From Mucilaginibacter gossypiicola (GTDB lineage Bacteria > Bacteroidota > Bacteroidia > Sphingobacteriales > Sphingobacteriaceae): DNA of 64,000 nt. The notes under the pieces are model-generated. The model saw only the letters and a list, made by a program, of their open reading frames with translations, made no database searches and was not told the DNA's origin. Position numbers and translations under genes: made by a program. Position 1 is the stretch's first letter; each line of letters opens with the position of its first letter. Positions 43,925 through 51,144 of this stretch are shown one piece after another. The DNA lies in contig NZ_FOCL01000016.1 in assembly GCF_900110105.1 (NCBI RefSeq), forward strand, positions 86,478 to 150,477, in the 5' to 3' direction.

Positions 43925-44878
43925 TTAAATTATCGTTTTCAAATTAGTCAGCATATCTGCTACCATTTTAGGCAGGTCATACTCCAGTTTCCAGCCCCAG
44001 TCGTTTTGCGCGTAACTATCATCTATTGATTTTGGCCAGCTATCGGCGATGGCCTGTCGCGGATCATTTTCGCTGTAGCTGATCTCAAATTTAGGGATCA
44101 GTTTTTTGATCTCGGCTGCCAATTGCTCGGGTGTAAAGCTGATGCCTGCAAGATTATATGATGAGCGGATGCTGATCTTTTCGGCGGGCGCATCCATTAA
44201 ACTGATGGTTGCCCTGATAGCATCGTCCATGTACATCATGGGTAGGGCAGTACCTTCGGCCAGGAAGCTTTCGTAGCTGCCGGTTTTTAATGCATGGTGA
44301 AATATGTGTACGGCATAATCGGTAGTGCCACCGCCCGGGTTAGCTTTCCAGCCTATCAGTCCCGGGTAACGGATACTGCGTACATCAAGCCCATATTTAT
44401 TAAAGTAGTATTCGCACCAGCGCTCGCCGGCCAGTTTACTGAAACCGTAAACCGTATTAGGGTCCATCACGCAATACTGCGGTGTATAATGCTGAGGTGA
44501 ATGCGGACCGAAAACGGCTATTGAGCTTGGCCAGAAAACTTTATTTACTTTAAACTCAATTGCAAAATCAAGTACATGCAGCAAGCCGGTCATATTTAAA
44601 TCCCAGGCCATTTTGGGTTTTTGCTCGCCTACAGCCGAGAGTATAGCCGCCAATAGGTAAACCTGTGTGGGGCGATGCTTATCAAATATGTGGTGCAGGT
44701 TGTCTTTATCGAGTACATTGATCAATTCGAAGGGGCCGCTGCTGCCACGCATAGCATAGGTAGGGCTGTTAATATCCGAAGCTATAACTGCTTCGGCCCC
44801 ATGTATATTTCTCAAAGCCATTACCAGTTCGGTGCCGATCTGGCCATTGGCGCCTATCACTAAGATCTTTTCGCTCAT
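43925..44878 (-). CDS. NAD-dependent L-threonine 3-dehydrogenase (SDR type)
   Basis: This 317-residue extended SDR oxidises L-threonine to 2-amino-3-ketobutyrate with NAD. The Rossmann motif is GANGQIG (residues 9-15), Ser119 (WPSSIAVFG), Tyr144 and Lys148 (YGFSKLAGE) complete the triad. The family resembles UDP-galactose 4-epimerase, but the PTQVYLLAAILSAVGE and IRYPGLI blocks are those of the Flavobacterium/Cupriavidus-type threonine dehydrogenases. kbl at 26040 gives the next step, though far away, and gcvP can use the glycine. There is no close operon partner; a 735-base repeat-filled gap lies upstream. Confidence 0.87.
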   Translation of the reverse strand: MSEKILVIGANGQIGTELVMALRNIHGAEAVIASDINSPTYAMRGSSGPFELINVLDKDNLHHIFDKHRPTQVYLLAAILSAVGEQKPKMAWDLNMTGLLHVLDFAIEFKVNKVFWPSSIAVFGPHSPQHYTPQYCVMDPNTVYGFSKLAGERWCEYYFNKYGLDVRSIRYPGLIGWKANPGGGTTDYAVHIFHHALKTGSYESFLAEGTALPMMYMDDAIRATISLMDAPAEKISIRSSYNLAGISFTPEQLAAEIKKLIPKFEISYSENDPRQAIADSWPKSIDDSYAQNDWGWKLEYDLPKMVADMLTNLKTII

Positions 44879-45003
44879 GTAATCTTGAGTTTACCGCGCA
44901 AAGGTAGGGTTTTTAAGTGAGTGGTTTGGAGTCCGCAAGTCCGAAAGTCAGGAAGTCCAGGCCGATTTTAACTTTTCGGACCTACGGACATCGGACTTTA
45001 GAA

Positions 45004-45102
45004 TTTTCCGCGTTAGAGATAGTAGCAGGTACCGGCCAATGAGTGTAATGCCTGCAGGCGTATGAGCGGATAGCGCGGGCCGAAGGTAACGCCCATATTC
45101 AG
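45004..45102 (+). repeat. GC-rich repeat, family B copy 3 (diverged)
   Basis: Blocks CCGCGTTAGAGATAGTAGC, GAGCGGATAGCGCGGGCCG and AAGGTAACGCCCATATTCAG follow the order of family B copies 1 and 2, with several mismatches and a shorter middle. Confidence 0.55.
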
Positions 45103-45135
45103 TTAGCAGTTTTGAGCAGGCAGTTGGCAGTTAGT

Positions 45136-45235
45136 TTCTGTCTGAACTCGAATTAAATGAATAATTGGAATTTCTGGAATTTGCCTGGTATTTTATTAAT
45201 TCACTTAATTCAACAAATTCCGGTTCAGACAAACT
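45136..45235. repeat. GGTTCAGACA-bounded hairpin, family C copy 1
   Basis: GTCTGAACTCGAATTAAATGA on the left and TTCAACAAATTCCGGTTCAG plus ACA on the right form imperfect terminal inverted repeats around an AT-rich middle with TTGGAATTTCTGG. Confidence 0.6.
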
Positions 45236-45294
45236 AATTGCTTTATGAAGTCACAAGTCTGCCACCCGCTGGCCTCCGCTCAAGACTTGCGCCA

Positions 45295-45425
45295 GTGTCG
45301 AGCGAACCATGATTTTTAGGATTCAAGGATTGTCCGGATGTTGTCTGAACCCGAATTAAATGAATTGAGAAATTTTTGGGATTGGACTTCATTCTGTTAA
45401 TTCTCAAATCCTAAAAATTCAGACA
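45295..45425. repeat. GGTTCAGACA-type hairpin, family C copy 2
   Basis: Contains GAACCATGATTTTTAGGATT, TGTCTGAACCCGAATTAAAT and the mirror AATCCTAAAAATTCAGACA. Its left part shares CGAATTAAATGAAT with copy 1, and the AAATCCTAAAAATCA-like end recurs at 49627-49655 and 55229-55250. Confidence 0.6.
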
Positions 45426-45613
45426 AACAAACCACTCACTTAATCAACCCAATAAACCACTCACCTAAAAACAAACCCCATAAAAACCATAGACTTAATA
45501 TTTTCAGGATACCAAAAAAATGTGCATATTTGAGGGTTTAACTTTTAAAACACATAATTAATTAAAAACAGGCGCTGTGAAGCAGCCTGATACATTTCAA
45601 AAACAATTTAAAA

Positions 45614-46621
45614 ATGAAAGTCGCAGTAGTAGGTGCTACAGGATTAGTAGGCACCAAAATGTTGCAGGTTCTTGCAGAACGCAACTTCCCCGTTACAGAA
45701 TTAATTCCCGTAGCTTCAGAAAAAAGTATTGGTAAAGAAATTACTTTTAAGGGTAAGCAGTTTAAGGTGGTTTCTGTTGAGGATGCGATTAAGATGAAGC
45801 CGGACGTAGCAATTTTCTCGGCCGGCGGAAGCACTTCATTACAGCAGGCTCCTTTATTTGCAGCTGCTGGTACAACTGTTATTGATAATTCATCGGCATG
45901 GCGTATGGATCCAACCAAAAAATTGGTTGTGCCTGAAGTAAACGCTGATGTACTTACTGCCGAAGATAAGATCATCGCTAACCCAAATTGCTCAACTATA
46001 CAAATGGTAGTGGCTTTAAAACCACTGCACGATAAATATAAAATTAAAAGGGTGGTAGTTTCAACCTACCAATCTGTTACCGGTACTGGTGTTAAAGCTG
46101 TTGATCAGTTATTTAACGAGCGTAAAGGTATCGACGGACCGAAAGTTTACCCTTACACTATCGATTTAAACGTGATCCCGCAGATTGATGTATTTACCGA
46201 AAACGGTTATACTAAAGAGGAAATGAAAATGATCCTCGAAACCAAAAAGATCATGGGCGATGATAGTATCAAAGTAACTGCTACTACAGTGCGTATCCCG
46301 GTTATGGGCGGCCACTCGGAGTCGGTTAACATTGAGTTTGCAAACGATTTTGACCTGGCCGAAGTGCGTGAGTTATTGGCTAACGCCCCGGGCATTGTTG
46401 TGGTTGATGATACTGCTAACCTGAAATACCCGATGCCGCTTGACGCGCATGATAAAGATGAGGTGTTTGTAGGCCGTATCCGCCGCGATGAGACACAGGA
46501 CAATACACTTAACTGCTGGATAGTATCTGACAACCTGCGTAAAGGTGCAGCTACCAATGCTGTGCAGATTGCCGAGTATTTGGCTGCTCAGCATTTGATC
46601 GGTCAGCCGGTTGAGGCGTAA
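45614..46621 (+). CDS. asd: Aspartate-semialdehyde dehydrogenase
   Basis: Asd reduces aspartyl phosphate to aspartate semialdehyde, the branch point to lysine, diaminopimelate, methionine and threonine. The 335-residue length fits. The NADP-binding start is VAVVGATGLVGTKMLQVL, the catalytic Cys126 is in IANPNCSTIQMVVAL, and the general-base His is in PVMGGHSESVNIEF. VVSTYQSVTGTGVKA is the usual block after the active site. It is monocistronic: a repeat mosaic precedes it and an intrinsic terminator follows 20 bases after the stop. It links to the threonine route encoded beside it only through metabolism. Confidence 0.97.
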   Translation: MKVAVVGATGLVGTKMLQVLAERNFPVTELIPVASEKSIGKEITFKGKQFKVVSVEDAIKMKPDVAIFSAGGSTSLQQAPLFAAAGTTVIDNSSAWRMDPTKKLVVPEVNADVLTAEDKIIANPNCSTIQMVVALKPLHDKYKIKRVVVSTYQSVTGTGVKAVDQLFNERKGIDGPKVYPYTIDLNVIPQIDVFTENGYTKEEMKMILETKKIMGDDSIKVTATTVRIPVMGGHSESVNIEFANDFDLAEVRELLANAPGIVVVDDTANLKYPMPLDAHDKDEVFVGRIRRDETQDNTLNCWIVSDNLRKGAATNAVQIAEYLAAQHLIGQPVEA

Positions 46622-46640
46622 ACAAAAGGAAAAGTTTATC

Positions 46641-46672
46641 AAGCCCTGCAGCATATGCTGCAGGGCTTTTTT
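46641..46672 (+). terminator. Intrinsic terminator after asd
   Basis: AAGCCCTGCAGCAT / ATGCTGCAGGGCTT is a perfect 14-base inverted repeat with no spacer, so it folds as a stem with a small loop, followed by TTTTTT. Confidence 0.9.
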
Positions 46673-46687
46673 GTGAAATAAATTTCA

Positions 46688-46695
46688 TAAATTTG
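46688..46695 (+). promoter_or_regulatory. -7 box TAAATTTG of the hicB-like gene
   Basis: Exact TAnnTTTG ending three bases before the ATG at 46699, which implies a leaderless transcript. Confidence 0.5.
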
Positions 46696-46698
46696 AGT

Positions 46699-46905
46699 AT
46701 GAACGAAATATTTTTCCTTGTTGAAGAAGCGATTGAAGGTGGTTATAACGCGAGGGCAATCGGTGAATCGATTTTCACTGAAGGGAATACTCTTGACGAG
46801 TTAAAAGCCAATATTCGTGACGCTGTCCATTGTCACTTTGATGAGGATAAACTACCTAAAATCATCCGCCTTCATTTAGTTAAAGAGGAAGTAATAACTG
46901 TTTGA
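46699..46905 (+). CDS. HicB-like antitoxin
   Basis: From ATG 46699 the product is 68 residues (MNEIFFLVEEAIEGGYNARA). The pattern is the HicB partial RNase H fold: a strand (IFFLVEEA), GGYNARAIGESIFTEGNTLD with the conserved turn, and the helix ELKANIRDAVHCHFD. The tail IIRLHLVKEEVITV closes the sheet. Such short proteins are often mis-labelled '2-oxoisovalerate dehydrogenase' in databases. No separate DNA-binding tail is present, so autoregulation must differ from classic HicB. The HicA gene lies 103 bases downstream with its own likely promoter. Confidence 0.8.
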   Translation: MNEIFFLVEEAIEGGYNARAIGESIFTEGNTLDELKANIRDAVHCHFDEDKLPKIIRLHLVKEEVITV

Positions 46906-46972
46906 TTCAGAAAAACTATAAATACACTAATGTCAGGCTATTTTTAGACTATTAATTGAAATACCATCCTTT

Positions 46973-46980
46973 TAATTTTG
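46973..46980 (+). promoter_or_regulatory. -7 box TAATTTTG of hicA
   Basis: Exact TAnnTTTG match, 28 bases before the hicA ATG at 47009. It would let the toxin be transcribed without its antitoxin. Confidence 0.45.
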
Positions 46981-47008
46981 CCTCTGTTATTAATAAGTCT
47001 ATAATATT

Positions 47009-47254
47009 ATGTCTCCAAAAGCACCACGCGATGTATCAGGCAAAACCCTGATTAAAGTATTGTCAAAATATGGTTATGAGGTAGTGAGACAAACAGGAAG
47101 CCATATCAGATTGTCGATAGTTCTTAATGATAGGGTAAAAAATATAACTATTCCTAATCATGATCCTATTAAATTGGGCACACTTATGTCTATTATTAAT
47201 GATGTCTCAGAGCAGTTAAAAATCAGTAAGGAAGATATAATTAGCAAATTATAA
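47009..47254 (+). CDS. HicA-type mRNA interferase toxin
   Basis: The 81-residue protein has the HicA/YcfA double-stranded RNA-binding-like fold. The N-terminal helix SGKTLIKVLSKYGYEVVRQ leads into TGSHIRL with the catalytic His32, then NITIPNHDPIKLGTLMSII with the conserved IPNHxxxxxGTL pattern, and a C-terminal helix. HicA toxins cleave mRNA and tmRNA; HicB binds over the active His. The gene order here is HicB first, the reverse of the classic hicAB, as in many Bacteroidota and cyanobacterial pairs. It lies just before the tRNA-Glu genes on the opposite strand. Confidence 0.85.
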   Translation: MSPKAPRDVSGKTLIKVLSKYGYEVVRQTGSHIRLSIVLNDRVKNITIPNHDPIKLGTLMSIINDVSEQLKISKEDIISKL

Positions 47255-47270
47255 TTGTAATGTTTTAAAG

Positions 47271-47343
47271 TAAAGCGTACGGGAATCGAACCCGTGATCT
47301 CCACAGTGAAAGTGTGGCGACTTAACCTCTTGTCCAACGCTTC
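47271..47343 (-). tRNA. tRNA-Glu (anticodon TTC), copy 1
   Basis: The minus strand folds as a 73-base tRNA: acceptor GAAGCGT / ACGCTTT (G-T at the tip), D stem GAC / GTC, anticodon stem CCACA / TGTGG with loop CTTTCAC (TTC), and T arm ACGGG-TTCGATT-CCCGT. CCA is not encoded. It lies 98 bases from copy 2. Confidence 0.9.
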
Positions 47344-47368
47344 GTTGTAATGTTCAATTTTTATAAAG

Positions 47369-47441
47369 TAAAGCGTACGGGGATCGAACCCGTGATCTCC
47401 ACAGTGAAAGTGTGGCGACTTAACCTCTTGTCCAACGCTTC
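47369..47441 (-). tRNA. tRNA-Glu (anticodon TTC), copy 2
   Basis: Same fold as copy 1 with one change, T-loop TTCGATC instead of TTCGATT. It is the middle unit of a 98-base tandem repeat. Confidence 0.9.
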
Positions 47442-47466
47442 GTTGCAATATTCAATTTTTATAAAG

Positions 47467-47539
47467 TAAAGCGTACGGGGATCGAACCCGTGATCTCCAC
47501 AGTGAAAGTGTAGCGACTTAACCTCTTGTCCAACGCTTC
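47467..47539 (-). tRNA. tRNA-Glu (anticodon TTC), copy 3
   Basis: Same as copy 2, except the anticodon stem starts CTACA instead of CCACA, giving a T-G pair in place of C-G. The fold is still intact. It is the first transcribed copy on the minus strand. Confidence 0.88.
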
Positions 47540-47602
47540 GTTGTAATGTTTAAATTCCGTATCTCAAACCAGCCATCCAACAATTTTAAAATACCTGGAA
47601 AT

Positions 47603-47634
47603 AAAAAAAGCCCCTTGAAATTAATCAAGAGGCT
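47603..47634 (-). terminator. Intrinsic terminator of a small minus-strand transcript
   Basis: Read on the minus strand: AGCCTCTTGA, loop, TCAAGGGGCT, then TTTTTTT. It ends a transcript that would start near 47770 and contain only the 18-residue ORF; the tRNA-Glu genes lie beyond it. Confidence 0.8.
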
Positions 47635-47656
47635 TGAATTTTTTTACAAAAAGAAC

Positions 47657-47713
47657 CTACTTGACTATTTCATCAATTAGTTCCTCTTGCTCTATGTTAA
47701 ATATTCTTTTCAT
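47657..47713 (-). CDS. Possible 18-residue peptide gene
   Basis: ATG at 47713 opens a 19-codon frame (MKRIFNIEQEELIDEIVK, stop TAG). A TATATTTG box lies 64 bases upstream and a strong intrinsic terminator 22 bases downstream, so a discrete RNA of about 165 bases is likely. The peptide could be the product, or the RNA itself may be a small regulatory RNA. Otherwise the 352-base gap from the tRNAs to the next gene holds nothing else I can support. Confidence 0.4.
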   Translation of the reverse strand: MKRIFNIEQEELIDEIVK

Positions 47714-47776
47714 TTTTAATTAGTCAATGATAGCAATAAAGAGTTTTGTCAATTGCTCCTGCTTACATTGAGGGCA

Positions 47777-47784
47777 CAAATATA
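47777..47784 (-). promoter_or_regulatory. -7 box TATATTTG of the small transcript
   Basis: Exact TAnnTTTG on the minus strand; predicted start near 47770. No good -33 TTTG is present. Confidence 0.45.
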
Positions 47785-47891
47785 TAATAAATAGTTTTAT
47801 TAAAAGCAGTTACGGAAAATAATTAATTTTTCGAACAGAGAGGCTGCCGAATATCCGCCGGATTTGCTTTTTTTGCGTATCTTGTTTACCG

Positions 47892-48674
47892 ATGAAAACC
47901 TTTAAGTTAATAATTGTTTTCTGCTGCTGTTTTTACTCAGCAAATTTGTTTGCCCAAAGTCCGCAGGCCATTGAAGCCGACCTGCTACGGATTTTTAAAC
48001 GGGTGAACTACTACGGCTCCCACAAAAAAGAGTGGAAGGCTATTGATTCATTAGAGAAAATGAACAAGATCTTCGGCTTTAAGCTGAAGTATTATACCTC
48101 CAAGTATCCTGAAACTATTAGTTACCCTTTTACTGAACTGGTGAAAGAGCGGGTAGTGATTGCTACATCTGCCGATGGTCTGTTTCGCACCTATTCATGG
48201 GATACCAAATTAGGCAGCACCGGGTATGACTTTGATAATGTTTTGCAATACAAAGTTAATGGCAAAATATTTTCTTCGTTAAAAATGGATTCGGTAGGAA
48301 AAAAGCATAACCCTGTTTACTGGTATTCCAAGATCTATACCCTCCGGGCAAACAGCAAAGTTTACTACCTGGCAGCATATAATTCGGTACGTTCAAGTAA
48401 TGACGCTACACAGGGCATCCAGTTTTTTACTGTTGAAAAGGATAAGCTAAATGGCACCGTATTGCTGGTTAAAACTCCAAGCGGTATGCATAGCAAGTTG
48501 TATTTTGATTATGATTTCCTGTCGGTGGTTAATATGAAGGTGATCCCAACTATTTATTATGATGCCAAAACACAAACCATCCATAGTCCGTTAGTTAATG
48601 CAAAACGACAGGTTACCCGCGACTATATCGTATATAAATTTACCGGTAAGTATTTCGAACGGGTAAAAAATTAA
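47892..48674 (+). CDS. Secreted hypothetical protein
   Basis: The 260-residue protein has a signal peptide (MKTFKLIIVFCCCFYSANLF, cleavage after AQ) and should be periplasmic or secreted. The mature part is rich in Tyr, Lys and Ser (YYGSHKKEWKAIDSLEKMNK; SYPFTELVKERVVIATS) and has a regular mixed alpha/beta pattern without repeats. I recognise no family. It is followed after nine bases by the LysR gene, whose promoter overlaps its last codons, so the two are close but probably separately transcribed. Confidence 0.72.
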   Translation: MKTFKLIIVFCCCFYSANLFAQSPQAIEADLLRIFKRVNYYGSHKKEWKAIDSLEKMNKIFGFKLKYYTSKYPETISYPFTELVKERVVIATSADGLFRTYSWDTKLGSTGYDFDNVLQYKVNGKIFSSLKMDSVGKKHNPVYWYSKIYTLRANSKVYYLAAYNSVRSSNDATQGIQFFTVEKDKLNGTVLLVKTPSGMHSKLYFDYDFLSVVNMKVIPTIYYDAKTQTIHSPLVNAKRQVTRDYIVYKFTGKYFERVKN

Positions 48675-48679
48675 CTTTG
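48672..48679 (+). promoter_or_regulatory. -7 box TAACTTTG of the LysR gene
   Basis: Exact TAnnTTTG match that overlaps the stop codon of the upstream gene and ends four bases before the LysR ATG. The spacing is identical to pdxJ and implies a leaderless mRNA. Confidence 0.5.
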
Positions 48680-48683
48680 CCCT

Positions 48684-49574
48684 ATGATCTCTTTTGCCCA
48701 CCGTGTATTTATGGAAGTTGCCGCCAACCTGAGTTTCAGTAAGGCTGCCCAGGTACTGTTTATAACACAGCCGGCCATCAGCAAACACGTTAAGGCACTT
48801 GAAGATCAATACAAAGTGCCCTTATTTGAACGCAAGGGAAATAGTATTTTGCTTACAGAAGCCGGCAATAAGCTAAATGAATACCTGCAGCAAGCAACAG
48901 AGATAGAGCGGAAGGTTGAATACGACCTTTCGGTATTAAGTAACCTTTCGCAGGCAGCCGGGCATTTACGGTTGGGGGCCAGTACCACCATCGCCCTTTA
49001 TATTTTACCACAGATACTTTCAGGTTTCCAGCGCGAATATGCCAATGTTGACGTGCAACTGGTAAACCGTAACAGCGAGTACATCCTGAATGCTTTGCTT
49101 AACCATGAAGTTGATATTGGTATTATTGAAGTTGATAATAAGCTCACCACAGTATCATACAAACCTTTCATGAGCGATGAGGTGATCCCGGTTTGCTCGG
49201 CTAAGAGTCCGCTGGCTGGAAAATCATTAACCTTAAAGCAGTTTATAAAAACGCCTTTAGCTGTAAGAGAACGTGGATCGGGTACACTAAATGCCGTATT
49301 GAAAGCTCTTTCGGCATTACACATCAAACCGGCCGATCTGTCGGTAAAAATCCGTCTTGGGGGCACCGAGGCTTTAAAGAATTTCCTGCTGGCTGATCAG
49401 TGTCTTGGCTTTATGCCGAGGCCGTCAATTATCCGACAATTAGCTGAGGGCGACCTGGTTGAAGTACCTATTGAAGGTTTGAAAATTACACGCGATTTCT
49501 TCTTTATCCGCCGAAAGGGCACTGAGGATTATGGGTTGACAAGTAATTTTATCAATTACGCTTTGCAGCATTAG
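48684..49574 (+). CDS. LysR-family transcriptional regulator
   Basis: The 296-residue protein has the LysR winged helix (residues 1-60: FMEVAANLSFSKAAQVLFIT, QPAISKHVKALEDQYKVPLF, ERKGNSILLTEAG). The linker helix and the periplasmic-binding-like effector domain follow (GHLRLGASTTIALYILPQIL, RERGSGTLNAVLKAL). The effector is unknown. The domain order and the SNFINYALQ end fit CysB/CysR-like or LrhA-like members, but no cluster assignment is possible by eye. The next gene on the same strand is the CrtD-type carotenoid desaturase, 94 bases on, after a hairpin, so a link to pigment regulation is possible only by neighbourhood. Confidence 0.93.
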   Translation: MISFAHRVFMEVAANLSFSKAAQVLFITQPAISKHVKALEDQYKVPLFERKGNSILLTEAGNKLNEYLQQATEIERKVEYDLSVLSNLSQAAGHLRLGASTTIALYILPQILSGFQREYANVDVQLVNRNSEYILNALLNHEVDIGIIEVDNKLTTVSYKPFMSDEVIPVCSAKSPLAGKSLTLKQFIKTPLAVRERGSGTLNAVLKALSALHIKPADLSVKIRLGGTEALKNFLLADQCLGFMPRPSIIRQLAEGDLVEVPIEGLKITRDFFFIRRKGTEDYGLTSNFINYALQH

Positions 49575-49655
49575 GAACCATGATTTTCAGGATTAAGTGA
49601 TTTCCTGATAAAAAAAAATTCAAGGTAATCCTCAAATCCTATAAATCACGGTTCT
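49573..49655. repeat. GGTTCAGA-type hairpin, family C copy 3
   Basis: GGAACCATGATTTTCAGGATT and its mirror AATCCTATAAATCACGGTTC bound an AT-rich centre. It lies between the LysR and crtD genes and shares its ends with the copies at 45295 and 55138. Confidence 0.65.
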
Positions 49656-49668
49656 TATCTTTACCGCC

Positions 49669-51144
49669 ATGCCCTCTTCCAAAAAAGCTTTAATCATCGG
49701 TGCTGGAATAGCCGGAATAGCCAGCGCTATCAGGCTGGCGGTTAAAGGTTACCAGGTTGAGGTTTATGAAGCCAATAATTATCCCGGGGGTAAGCTAAGC
49801 CAGTTTGAGCAGAATGGCTACCGCTTTGATGCCGGGCCAAGTTTGTTTACGATGCCCCAATACGTTGACGAACTTTTTGAGCTGACCGGGAAAAATCCTT
49901 CTGACTATTTTAGGTACCAAAAGTTGGATACCGTTTGCCGGTACTTTTATGAAGATGGCACCCGGTTAGCCGCTTATGCAGATGTTGATAAATTTGGCAA
50001 AGAGGTGCAGGCACAAACCGGCGAATCTGCTATGGCTGTGAATCAATATCTTGCAAATAGCAGGCGGATCTATGATATTAGCAATCATGTTTTTTTGGAG
50101 CGCTCGCTGCACCGGCTTAAAACCTATCTGCGGTGGGATACTGTTAAATCAATATTCAGATTTGGGAAGATTGATGCCTTCCGCAGCATGCATAAGGCAA
50201 ACCAGGGTTTCTTTAAAGATAAACGAGTGGTGCAGTTTTTTGATCGGTATGCAACCTATAATGGCTCAAATCCCTATGCCGCGCCCGCCACCTTGAATGT
50301 GATCCCACACCTGGAGCAGCATTTTGGTGCTTATTTTCCCGAAGGAGGTATGTATAGTATTACTTTGTGCTTAGTGCAGCTGGCCGAATCTGTCGGTGTA
50401 AAATTTCATTACAATAATCCGGTAACGGAAATTATTTTGAATGGACGAGCGATAAAAGGTATCAGTACTAAAGATGGAACAGTAGAGGGCGATATTGTAG
50501 CATCCAATATGGATATCTGGTTTACCTATTATAACTTGTTAAGTGGTTATCCTAAGCTTCATCCTCAAAAGATATTGAGCCAGGAGCGGAGCAGTTCGGC
50601 ACTGATATTTTACTGGGGAATAAAAGCTCAGTTTAAAGAACTTGACCTGCATAATATTTTTTTTAGTGCAGATTACGAATCGGAATTTGATCATATCTGG
50701 CACGGAAAAGATATTTATGATGATCCTACTATTTATCTGAATATCAGTTCAAAATATAAGCCGGATGATGCACCTGAAGGTTGCGAAAACTGGTTTGTAA
50801 TGATCAATGTACCCGCTAATTCGGGGCAAAACTGGGATACGCTGATAACAGAAGCGAGGAAGAACATATTGAGCAAGTTAAGCCGTGTGTTAGGTAAAGA
50901 TATCAGCCCGTTGATAGCTAATGAAAGTATCCTTGATCCGCGAAATATCGAAAGCCGCACATCGTCATACCAGGGCTCGCTTTATGGTACCAGTTCCAAC
51001 AACCAGTTTGCGGCGTTTTTGCGGCATGCCAATAAATCATCGAAAGTAGAAGGTCTGTATTTTTGTGGTGGAAGTGTGCATCCGGGTGGGGGTATCCCGC
51101 TTTGTTTGTTATCGGCAAAAATTGTGAGTGAGCTGATTGCTTAA
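49669..51144 (+). CDS. crtD: CrtD-type carotenoid 3,4-desaturase (phytoene desaturase family)
   Basis: The 491-residue FAD enzyme belongs to the CrtI/CrtD/CrtN group. The dinucleotide fold is KALIIGAGIAGIASAIRLAV with PGGKLSQFEQNGYRFDAGPS after it. The block FDRYATYNGSNPYAAPATLN is the CrtD form (3',4' desaturation of 1'-hydroxy carotenoids); CrtI has a different GGNPF-type block. The C-terminal FCGGSVHPGGGIPLCLLSAK is the family's FAD signature. The action should follow CruF-type C-1' hydration. CruF and CrtW homologues are encoded at 58144 and 55381 on the other strand. CrtI function cannot be fully excluded. Its upstream -7 box (TATCTTTA) is close to the ATG. Confidence 0.82.
   Translation: MPSSKKALIIGAGIAGIASAIRLAVKGYQVEVYEANNYPGGKLSQFEQNGYRFDAGPSLFTMPQYVDELFELTGKNPSDYFRYQKLDTVCRYFYEDGTRLAAYADVDKFGKEVQAQTGESAMAVNQYLANSRRIYDISNHVFLERSLHRLKTYLRWDTVKSIFRFGKIDAFRSMHKANQGFFKDKRVVQFFDRYATYNGSNPYAAPATLNVIPHLEQHFGAYFPEGGMYSITLCLVQLAESVGVKFHYNNPVTEIILNGRAIKGISTKDGTVEGDIVASNMDIWFTYYNLLSGYPKLHPQKILSQERSSSALIFYWGIKAQFKELDLHNIFFSADYESEFDHIWHGKDIYDDPTIYLNISSKYKPDDAPEGCENWFVMINVPANSGQNWDTLITEARKNILSKLSRVLGKDISPLIANESILDPRNIESRTSSYQGSLYGTSSNNQFAAFLRHANKSSKVEGLYFCGGSVHPGGGIPLCLLSAKIVSELIA

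Larger units (their letters stand above)
44879..45613. other. 735-base repeat mosaic between tdh and asd
   Basis: No gene is supported. From left: 44920-45003 a direct and inverted cluster of AAGTCCG / GGACTTT motifs; 45004-45102 a diverged family B copy; 45136-45235 and 45295-45425 two family C hairpins; 45429-45470 family D motifs. The asd leader occupies roughly the last 100 bases. Such stacking suggests repeated insertion at one site. Confidence 0.65.

Noticed and set aside
43925..44878. UDP-glucose 4-epimerase
   Set aside because: The fold is the same but the substrate blocks match SDR-type threonine dehydrogenase, and no sugar-nucleotide genes are adjacent.
47271..47539. CRISPR-like direct repeats with 25-base spacers
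   Set aside because: Each 73-base unit folds as tRNA-Glu, and the spacers are near-identical rather than unique.
49669..51144. CrtI phytoene desaturase
   Set aside because: The central block YATYNGSNPYAAPAT is the CrtD form, and a CruF homologue nearby gives it a substrate. CrtI is not fully excluded, as noted in the entry.
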